Shown in pieces: positions 32,594 through 38,441 of a stretch of 38,441 nucleotides of DNA (its first letter is position 1; every line of letters starts with the position of its first letter). Origin of the DNA: an uncultured Geobacteraceae bacterium (lineage in GTDB: Bacteria > Desulfobacterota > Desulfuromonadia > Geobacterales > Pseudopelobacteraceae); assembly GCA_903876875.1 (NCBI GenBank), contig CAIRBT010000167.1, positions 1 through 38,441 on the forward strand. Direction: 5' to 3'. The notes beneath the pieces were generated by a model. That model did not search any database, was not told the origin of the DNA, and saw nothing but the letters and a program-made list of their open reading frames with translations. The position numbers were made by a program, and so were the translations under genes.

Positions 32594-33607
32594 ATGGAAA
32601 ATTCACTTGAATTTGCAACAATCAACTGGTTGACCGCCACGCCATCTATAAAATTCCATCTCAATGACGATTGCCCCCAGTATGCCCGTAGTGCCATTCC
32701 AATGGACGAGAAGATCGGACATGGCTGGCTTGAAATTACACCTCTTGCCATCGGTATGTACCTGACCCATGTGCATTATCACTTTACGGATCAGATGTAC
32801 GGGCAAACTGTCGTATTGCACAGCATGCAGGGCGAACTGAAAGAACCGACACTGATCATAACATCACCCAAAATAGGCAGGGTGGGACATAAAGATTACT
32901 GTGTGGGAGGTGTGTATGCATTCGGTGCCGGGCAGACCCTATTCAAACTGGTTGACCGGATCGATCATCAGCCGACATTTGATGCCAGTAGTGAAATAGA
33001 GGTGACCATTCTTGGGGTGGGGATGTCAGTGTTGCGTGATTTTCTCGGCAACGAACTGAGTGGGGTACTGCTTGAGAAACTGAGGCTGCCTCACTGTCGC
33101 ACTGCTGCGGTTCATCTTGTACCGACAGCACTGTCAAAGCATTTACATATGGCACTGCAAAATCAGTTTACCGGGACGATGCGCATCCTGTTTGCCCAGG
33201 CCAAGGTTCTGGAATATATCTGTGAACTGGCCCGCTATGTGGCCCAAATTGACAATTACCCCGAATATGGGGCGGAAGAGAGGGCAAACCTGATAACACA
33301 GCTGCACGATGATCTGGTTTCTCTGGTGGGTAAAGTTCCGACGTTGGAAGTATTGGCACGAAATTATGCCATATCGGCACGGATTTTAAATGACGAATTT
33401 AAACAGAAATACGGCAGTTCCATTTTTAATTACATTACCGAACTACGCCTCACGCAGGCCCATGACGTACTGCGGAGATCAAAAACCCCTATGAAAACCA
33501 TTGCTAACAACCTCGGCTATTCACACGTTAACCACTTCATCAATGCTTTTAGAAAGAAATTCGGCTATTCACCCGGAACCCTTCGACGAAAGCAGGAAGG
33601 AAAATAA
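32594..33607 (+). CDS. AraC-family transcriptional regulator
   Basis: A 337-residue protein. The C-terminal ~100 residues hold the two helix-turn-helix AraC/XylS domain: VLARNYAISARILNDEFKQKYG, then PMKTIANNLGYSHVNHFINAFRKKFGYSPGTLRR. The N-terminal ~230 residues have no clear cupin signature and look like the variable sensing domain of the AraC type found in delta-proteobacteria. It is divergent from the giant adhesin gene. Three ATTCTACG(A/C) copies between them make it the likely activator of the adhesin and possibly of itself. The ligand is unknown. An AAGGA site lies upstream of ATG 32594. Confidence 0.9.
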   Translation: MENSLEFATINWLTATPSIKFHLNDDCPQYARSAIPMDEKIGHGWLEITPLAIGMYLTHVHYHFTDQMYGQTVVLHSMQGELKEPTLIITSPKIGRVGHKDYCVGGVYAFGAGQTLFKLVDRIDHQPTFDASSEIEVTILGVGMSVLRDFLGNELSGVLLEKLRLPHCRTAAVHLVPTALSKHLHMALQNQFTGTMRILFAQAKVLEYICELARYVAQIDNYPEYGAEERANLITQLHDDLVSLVGKVPTLEVLARNYAISARILNDEFKQKYGSSIFNYITELRLTQAHDVLRRSKTPMKTIANNLGYSHVNHFINAFRKKFGYSPGTLRRKQEGK

Positions 33608-33639
33608 GAGGACAGGCACTTCTAATTAGCCGATCCCCT

Positions 33640-33799
33640 TTTATTTTCAAACAATCAGTTCCGCCAGCAAAGGGCATCAACAACCCCGCTGCCCGTGATG
33701 TAATCATCTTAATGGAATCACCAACAGCAATCTCACCAGTGTGGTCGGCATCCGATACAGAAAGGATATCAACTCATCATAGTCAGTTTTGATTTCCGA
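33640..33799 (-). pseudogene. Frameshifted remnant of a PAS-domain gene
   Basis: Directly downstream of the PYP-like gene, one minus-strand frame reads DYDELISFLYRMPTTLV and then stops. The next frame continues with EIAVGDSIKMITSRAAGLLMP. Joined across one frameshift near 33730, the two look like the start of a PAS domain of the kind FLYRxPxGLV-(x)n-IxMINxxAAxLLMP. No start codon or downstream domain remains. It may be the decayed N-terminus of a signalling partner of the PYP-like protein. Confidence 0.4.
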
Positions 33800-33804
33800 G
33801 ATTA

Positions 33805-34182
33805 TTAAAGGCGTTGCACAAGTATGTATCGCGTTGGATATTCCGGTGAAGCCAGCAGACGAAGCAGTACTTTTGTCGGTTGCATCCGCCAGGTAAGCAG
33901 ATAATCAATGGTCGCATCCAGCGACGTGCCATTAGCCAGTGCGTCTGCAAAGCGCTGGGCGACAAGAAAGTTATTCATGCACTGGGCAACTGAGGTAAAA
34001 AACGGATGTTGCAACGCCTTTTCCGGTGCAAGTGCTGTGGCCTGTGATTCGTAGGCATTGTATCTGCAGACGATATTTTCCCGGTCAATGCCAATAACTC
34101 CAAAGTCAAGTGTATCAATACCTGCATCATCCAAGCGTTCCAGATGCAGTAAAACATCCGCCTGATCAAATAAAATTCCCAT
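33805..34182 (-). CDS. Photoactive yellow protein (PYP)-like PAS protein
   Basis: A 125-residue single-domain protein, the same length as Halorhodospira PYP. LDFGVIGIDRENIVCRYNAYE aligns with the PYP β-strands. The chromophore-pocket residues are kept at the right spacing: Tyr41, Glu45, Thr49 and Cys68 match PYP Tyr42, Glu46, Thr50 and Cys69; the Arg52 position is Leu51. RMQPTKVLLRL and the YILVQRL end also match (MTPTKVKVHM, WVFVKRV). Cys68 could carry p-coumarate by a thioester, giving a blue-light sensor, but no tyrosine ammonia-lyase or coumarate ligase gene is in the window. AAGGAGAT precedes ATG 34182. Its output partner is unknown; a PAS remnant lies just downstream. Confidence 0.82.
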   Translation of the reverse strand: MGILFDQADVLLHLERLDDAGIDTLDFGVIGIDRENIVCRYNAYESQATALAPEKALQHPFFTSVAQCMNNFLVAQRFADALANGTSLDATIDYLLTWRMQPTKVLLRLLASPEYPTRYILVQRL

Positions 34183-34389
34183 ACATATCTCCTTATAACA
34201 AGAAATAATTTATTAGGTGTACGAAACAAAATTCTTTCATGCAAATTTAGCAATCCTTAAACTGAACCAGCTTTACTCTATTTTTGTGTAATTGTATGTC
34301 GCAATATTGCTACATATAAAAAATCACACTTAAGAGATTTATGGCGTACCGACCGGCTCTTTTTGGAAGAACCGGAGTCCCGTACATTT

Positions 34390-34788
34390 TCAGCGAGGGA
34401 GAGATACGGTTTTAATTTTTGGTATCAGTGCGGGTTCAAGTTCATCCATGTGATCTTTCCCCAGAATATTCAGTGCAGCAGAGAGCCGGCCTGAGTCTGT
34501 TATAAGTGCCGTAACGTCAACCCAGAGACAGGCATTGGATACTTTTCCCAAGTAATTCACCCCGCTGGAGAGCAGGCTAACGGCACCGCCATAGTTGCCG
34601 TTACGCCAGTGATGCAGGGCGACTGCAACCTGAAGAATTCCTTGGAGAAAGTCACGTACTTCACCCGTTTCACCCAGCCATAACTCTTCGATGGTTTCAT
34701 GGCATTCGTACCACTCCCGGCCGTTAAACTGCCGTATCGCCAGTAATAATTGTCCCGGTGGTGATTGTTCACAACTACGCATATTCAT
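34390..34788 (-). CDS. DUF309-family protein
   Basis: A 132-residue helical protein with the DUF309 signature: FNGREWYECHETIEELWLG (residues ~21-39) with the conserved His and Glu that may bind a metal, then FLQGILQVAVALHHWRNGNYGGAVSLLSSG. The function of the family is unknown. The start is uncertain (ATG 34788 or 34782) and no good ribosome-binding site is seen. The upstream lipoprotein gene ends 6 bases before it, so it is probably translated by coupling. The PYP-like gene follows after ~200 bases with its own leader. Confidence 0.85.
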   Translation of the reverse strand: MNMRSCEQSPPGQLLLAIRQFNGREWYECHETIEELWLGETGEVRDFLQGILQVAVALHHWRNGNYGGAVSLLSSGVNYLGKVSNACLWVDVTALITDSGRLSAALNILGKDHMDELEPALIPKIKTVSLPR

Positions 34789-34794
34789 ATTTGT

Positions 34795-35937
34795 TCACTT
34801 TTGAGCGGATATCCAGCTCGATGGTGCCGACTCTCCAAAGCTATTCACCGCCGTCACAATAAAATGATACGTACCCGCTTTGAAGGTTTTTGTATAAGGA
34901 CTGGAGGCATGATACGTCACCGTACTGAAACTACTGCTTCTGGAGTCATAGACATAGACGTTATAAGAAGTGGCACCCGGCACCACCGGCCATGAGAGAG
35001 TAATCTGCCCCGCGTCGTCCCGCTGTTTTATTGTAACATGAGACGGTGCTGTCGGGGCCGCTATGACCGCCGACACAGATATTGGAGCCGTACCGGTAAA
35101 CCGACCCATCTTTGCAACTATGGCCGTTGAACCCACCGCCTTTGGAACCACATTTCCCTTGCCAGCACCAGAAGAAACCAAAGAAGGGTTAAGTGATTGC
35201 CACTCAGCAGTTGTTGTTATATCCCGTTTTGACCCATCTGAAAAGAGTCCCGTCGCAATAAACTGCCCATTAAATCCTATAAGCATCTGTAAGCTTGTTG
35301 GCGTTACCTCAAGACCGGCAAGCACAGCGGGAGTTACCGTCATCTTGACCGAACCGGTAACGTCACCAGCTTGAGCAGTAAGCAAGACTGAACCTGTTGA
35401 AACAGGAGTTACCTTACCGTTTGTAGCGATTGAAGCCACAGCCGAATTGGCTGAATGCCAGATGGCCTGGTTGCTTATATTTTTAATAGTTCCATCGCTA
35501 AATATACCAGTGGCTGTTAGCTGCTTGGCAATACCAAGCGGCGTACTCGGTGCAACCGGCGTAATCATGATCGTATTCAATGTTGCCGGTACTACCATAA
35601 TTGGTGCAGAGCCCAACAAGACCCCTTTGAACTTTACTGAAACAGCTGATGAGACGACAGAGAAGGGACGGGTAGTCTGAGGTGACAGCGTCGCCATTTT
35701 CTTTGTAACCGGTACTGAAACTTTTACAGCCCCCCCTTCTTTACCTTTTACAGAGGTGGCAACGGCAACGTGCGCGTCAGGCTGTAATTGATCATTCACC
35801 GACATCCCTGACCGGGGGGGAATGGCAGGAAGAGAAGCCACCCTTTGAGCCACTTCCTGCTTATCTTTAGTATCTTTGCCACAACCAGATGTTATCAGCA
35901 GGAGCCCAGCCAAAACAATAAGTATCGTCTTTATCAT
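34795..35937 (-). CDS. Lipoprotein with two Big-2 Ig-like domains and a fibronectin-III domain
   Basis: A 380-residue secreted lipoprotein: hydrophobic signal with lipobox TSGC (Cys19) and a low-complexity linker to ~100. Two bacterial Ig-like (Big-2) domains follow with the typical phrase ATGxFSDGxxxxIT…W.S.NxxVASI…G.V at about 125-205 and 207-290. The C-terminal Fn3 domain (APSHVTIKQRDDAGQITLSWPVVPGATSYNVYVYD…VTAVNSFGESAPS) spans about 295-378. Such modules serve cell-surface adhesion or carbohydrate/protein binding. It is read in the same direction as, and 45 bases after, the repeat-rich adhesin, so the two may be a surface-protein unit. Confidence 0.85.
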   Translation of the reverse strand: MIKTILIVLAGLLLITSGCGKDTKDKQEVAQRVASLPAIPPRSGMSVNDQLQPDAHVAVATSVKGKEGGAVKVSVPVTKKMATLSPQTTRPFSVVSSAVSVKFKGVLLGSAPIMVVPATLNTIMITPVAPSTPLGIAKQLTATGIFSDGTIKNISNQAIWHSANSAVASIATNGKVTPVSTGSVLLTAQAGDVTGSVKMTVTPAVLAGLEVTPTSLQMLIGFNGQFIATGLFSDGSKRDITTTAEWQSLNPSLVSSGAGKGNVVPKAVGSTAIVAKMGRFTGTAPISVSAVIAAPTAPSHVTIKQRDDAGQITLSWPVVPGATSYNVYVYDSRSSSFSTVTYHASSPYTKTFKAGTYHFIVTAVNSFGESAPSSWISAQK

Positions 35938-35982
35938 GTGAGATTCCTTAATTAATACTGTTCTGCCGTTTGCGTGTATCCT

Positions 35983-38441
35983 TTAATAGGATATTATCAT
36001 CGAATGTATCTGGGTAGAGGAGACATTCAGTTGCTTCTGTACTTCCACAAGAACCGTACCGATCAGAACATCATAATGTCCCCCCGTAGCCTGGGACAAA
36101 TCACCTTTATCACACTGTACGGTAATACCACCATCTGTAACTACGGCAGTAATGGTAACCTCTGCACCGTTCTTGGAGTCAATTTTGAAAGTAACTTTTC
36201 CCGCAGATACGCCGCCAGTTGCAGGAGATTGTTCAACCGTGTCAACTGTTTTAAGGGAAACCTGCTGACTATTCTGCTCGACCTGAATGCCACTCGAAAC
36301 GACCCCTCCCCCCCCTTTTTTGAGTACAAATATTGTCATCTCTGATTTAACTGACGACGTTCCACCAGCCCCTGACTGACTAGCACTGCTGCCGGACGAA
36401 GAGCTTTCTGTAGAAGCGGCAACGGATTTGCCACTCGAGACAGTGGTAACATCACCGGATGTGGACACACTTAATCTTTGGGGTAGCCCCCCTGCAGAAA
36501 CCACCGTCAACGTTTTAGTTGCGTTAGTATCAGTTGAAACAGTTGCTGCAGCAGCACTACCCTGCGGTGGTGATGCTTCAGAAGAACCGCTGCTGGCAGC
36601 TGAAACTGCCACTCCAGACGTCGAAGCGGTTGATGCCGATGCAGTGGAGGCCGGCTGCGCTGACGCAGCAGCTGCGCTTGAAGGCGCCGACGACACCGTT
36701 GATGCGGTCGTTGACGATGTCGTAGCCGGAACCGCCTGAGCTGAAGCGGTAATGACAGTTGAAGATGCCACCGTTGATGAGGAAGGTGCCGATGATGGAG
36801 TGGCTGCTTCAGCACCACCTGAAGGAGATGCGGGAGCCGACAGGCCAGACGTCGAAGCTGTTCCGTTTGTCACAGATGAAGCCGACTGAACAGGAGCTTC
36901 CGTCACCGTTGAAGCAGGTGTATTTGTCGTCACAGACACTTCTGTTACCGCTGGTAACGCACTGGGTACCGGTGCACGGCTGATAGTAAGGAGCGATGTG
37001 GCTCCCGCACTGGAAGAGGAGCTTTGTGCATCGGAACCTTCCGTCGGTTTAAAGATGCTCATAAACAAACTGGAAAGAAACCCGCTTATCGTACCATCCG
37101 GTGCCTGAATATTGTTTGAGCCAGACACATTGACAGTACCGGTCCTCACTATATCTCCATGAAGACTTGTAGCATTAAAATTACCCAATACAGCAAGATC
37201 TCCCAGTCTCAGGTTGTTACTGGTAATTGCGGACAAATTACCCGATGCATCGGCAACAGCAATATTTAAATCCCCACTGGCTGCAATAGAAATATTCTGA
37301 CCAGTTAACGATACCGGCCCATTAAAGGCATTAGTTGCGTTTGTCAGTGCAATATCGCCACTTGTTGAGGTGAACGAGGTCGGGCCAGCGGCGGAAATAC
37401 TGGCCCCACTCGCCTGGGTAATGTCGTTCTTGGCAACTACGTCTACTAAACCGCTGGCAGTAAGATTGCCGAGTGTCAGACTATTAGAATCGACCAGTGT
37501 CGTATCGTTGCCATTCATGGAAATCGTCGTATGGAAGTCATTGCCACCGTTGCCAATAATGATGTCCGTCGGGACACCATCAATTGACGCTTTTAGACTG
37601 CTCTCACCAAAAGCTGAAATGGCACCACCAACGGCCTGGATAATGGTGCCACCTTCGGAATCTACATTTAAAGTGTCAGCAGATTTGAGGGTACCAAGCT
37701 TGATACCACCGGTATCGTCTTTCACGGTGACCTTATTGCCATCGATATTAACAGCTCCCTGGAAATCGTTGCCGCTGTTACCCAGCGTGATATCTGCGGG
37801 AGCACCGTTACTGATAGCTTTTAAGATGCTATCACCAGATACGGTAATAGTACCGCCGGTCGCCTCACTGATGGACCCACCTTCGGAGTCAACACTCAGT
37901 ATATCAGTAGCTTTAACAGCACCAAGCACCACACCGCCGGTATCATCTTTCACCGTTACTTTGTTGCCATCGGCATTCACCGTACTCTGGAAGTCGTTAC
38001 CGTTGTTACCAAGACTAATGTCCGAAGGAACGCCATTAGAAGCAGCTTTAAAGGTGCTATCACCACCAGCCGTTATGGTACCGCCGGTAGACTGGCTGAT
38101 AGAACCACCTTCCGAATCAACGGCCAGAGAGCCGGTTGCCTTGATCGTACCAAGCACCACACCGCCAGAATCATCTTTCAACGTTACCTTGTTACCATCG
38201 GCATTAACCGTGCTCTGGAAATCGTTGCCGCTGTTGCCAAGGAGGATATCCGCAGTAACGCCATTAGTCGCCGCTTTCAAAGTACTGTCACCGCCAGCTG
38301 TTATGGTGCCACCGGCAGCCTGACTGATGCTGCCACCTTCGGAATCAACAGACAGAGTGCCAGTCGCTTTGATCGTACCAAGTACAACACCGCCGGCATC
38401 GTCTTTCACCGTTACTTTGTTACCATCGGCATTCACTGTTC
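35983..38441 (-). CDS. Repeat-rich haemagglutinin-like adhesin, C-terminal part
   Basis: The frame is open to the right edge, so the N-terminus (signal and any TPS domain) is outside the window. The visible ~817 residues begin with near-identical 76-residue β-helix-type repeats (NADGNKVTVKDD…GGVVLGTIKAT…VDSEGGSISQ…GNDFQST), which become degenerate after the fourth unit. They resemble the repeats of filamentous-haemagglutinin-like exoproteins. A ~200-residue Ser/Ala/Thr-rich low-complexity stretch follows, then a ~100-residue β-rich C-terminal domain (VTFKIDSKNGAEVTITAVVTDGG…). It is probably a two-partner-secretion substrate; no TpsB partner is visible here. Confidence 0.75.
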   Translation of the reverse strand, partial: TVNADGNKVTVKDDAGGVVLGTIKATGTLSVDSEGGSISQAAGGTITAGGDSTLKAATNGVTADILLGNSGNDFQSTVNADGNKVTLKDDSGGVVLGTIKATGSLAVDSEGGSISQSTGGTITAGGDSTFKAASNGVPSDISLGNNGNDFQSTVNADGNKVTVKDDTGGVVLGAVKATDILSVDSEGGSISEATGGTITVSGDSILKAISNGAPADITLGNSGNDFQGAVNIDGNKVTVKDDTGGIKLGTLKSADTLNVDSEGGTIIQAVGGAISAFGESSLKASIDGVPTDIIIGNGGNDFHTTISMNGNDTTLVDSNSLTLGNLTASGLVDVVAKNDITQASGASISAAGPTSFTSTSGDIALTNATNAFNGPVSLTGQNISIAASGDLNIAVADASGNLSAITSNNLRLGDLAVLGNFNATSLHGDIVRTGTVNVSGSNNIQAPDGTISGFLSSLFMSIFKPTEGSDAQSSSSSAGATSLLTISRAPVPSALPAVTEVSVTTNTPASTVTEAPVQSASSVTNGTASTSGLSAPASPSGGAEAATPSSAPSSSTVASSTVITASAQAVPATTSSTTASTVSSAPSSAAAASAQPASTASASTASTSGVAVSAASSGSSEASPPQGSAAAATVSTDTNATKTLTVVSAGGLPQRLSVSTSGDVTTVSSGKSVAASTESSSSGSSASQSGAGGTSSVKSEMTIFVLKKGGGGVVSSGIQVEQNSQQVSLKTVDTVEQSPATGGVSAGKVTFKIDSKNGAEVTITAVVTDGGITVQCDKGDLSQATGGHYDVLIGTVLVEVQKQLNVSSTQIHSMIISY
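37507..38441. repeat. 228-bp tandem repeats in the adhesin gene
   Basis: Corresponding bases of the NGNK/DGNK segment recur at 38419, 38191, 37963 and 37735, exactly 228 bp apart (76 codons). The rightmost copies are nearly identical, while divergence increases toward the gene's 3' end. Such arrays expand and contract by recombination, and assembly collapse here is possible. Confidence 0.9.

Noticed and set aside
37370-38323. 317-codon plus-strand frame opposite the adhesin repeats
   Set aside because: It follows the 228-bp repeats in antisense and has no independent features; similar shadow frames run opposite the giant adhesin.
37507-38441. Possible CRISPR-like array
   Set aside because: The period is 228 bp, all copies are in one coding frame and there are no short repeats with unique spacers.

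Overview
The window looks like a chromosomal segment from a Geobacter-like anaerobe (Desulfuromonadales/Desulfobacterota). This is inferred from gene content: System II cytochrome c maturation genes, a ferredoxin-type sulfite reductase, TusA/DsrE sulfur carriers, a PAS-rich hybrid kinase and very large surface adhesins. No rRNA or tRNA gene was seen and there is no CRISPR array.

Layout. (1) 1-810: the 3' end of an Rpn-type nuclease gene, then a gene-free stretch of strong hairpins and an inverted repeat. (2) 810-4382: a putative GT-A glycosyltransferase converging on a PAS-PAS-PAS-HisKA-HATPase-REC-REC hybrid kinase. (3) 4549-9965, minus strand: a LuxE-like acyl-protein synthetase, a radical SAM protein, ResB, CcsA and a small lipoprotein. 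(4) 10416-22518, plus strand: about 12 kb of sulfur-metabolism genes. (5) 22519-23027: a gene-free stretch with a MITE-like element and a GGGTGA tandem repeat. (6) 23028-32319, minus strand: a lipoprotein and a giant DUF4347/cadherin-like adhesin, divergent from an AraC regulator with a clear repeat operator between them. (7) 33640-38441, minus strand: a decayed PAS gene, a photoactive-yellow-protein homologue, a DUF309 protein, a Big-2/Fn3 lipoprotein and the 3' part of a repeat-rich adhesin.

The centre of interest is the sulfur region. One operon encodes a DsrE2-like protein, TusA, a Family 2 encapsulin shell with an inserted cyclic-nucleotide-binding-like domain, a cysteine desulfurase with a long low-complexity N-terminal extension (the likely cargo), and serine acetyltransferase. 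The next encodes MetY with an HcyS/HcyF/HcyD set, meaning a thiocarboxylate sulfur carrier, its E1-like activator and its JAMM protease. A third encodes a siroheme sulfite reductase and a second TusA, followed by a sulfate-binding protein and MnmA. A YezD-like protein and a Cys-cluster methyltransferase precede them. Together they suggest a route from sulfite to sulfide to protein thiocarboxylate to homocysteine, next to a compartmentalised persulfide/sulfur system fed by cysteine.

Three of these operons begin with the same promoter architecture: a 21-bp AT-rich box at a fixed distance from the -35, a 17-bp spacer and a TGn extended -10. Related boxes precede the yezD-like and sulfate-binding-protein genes. 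This argues for one unidentified sulfur regulator. The encapsulin operon also has an intrinsic terminator inside its 5' leader, which suggests attenuation or a riboswitch.
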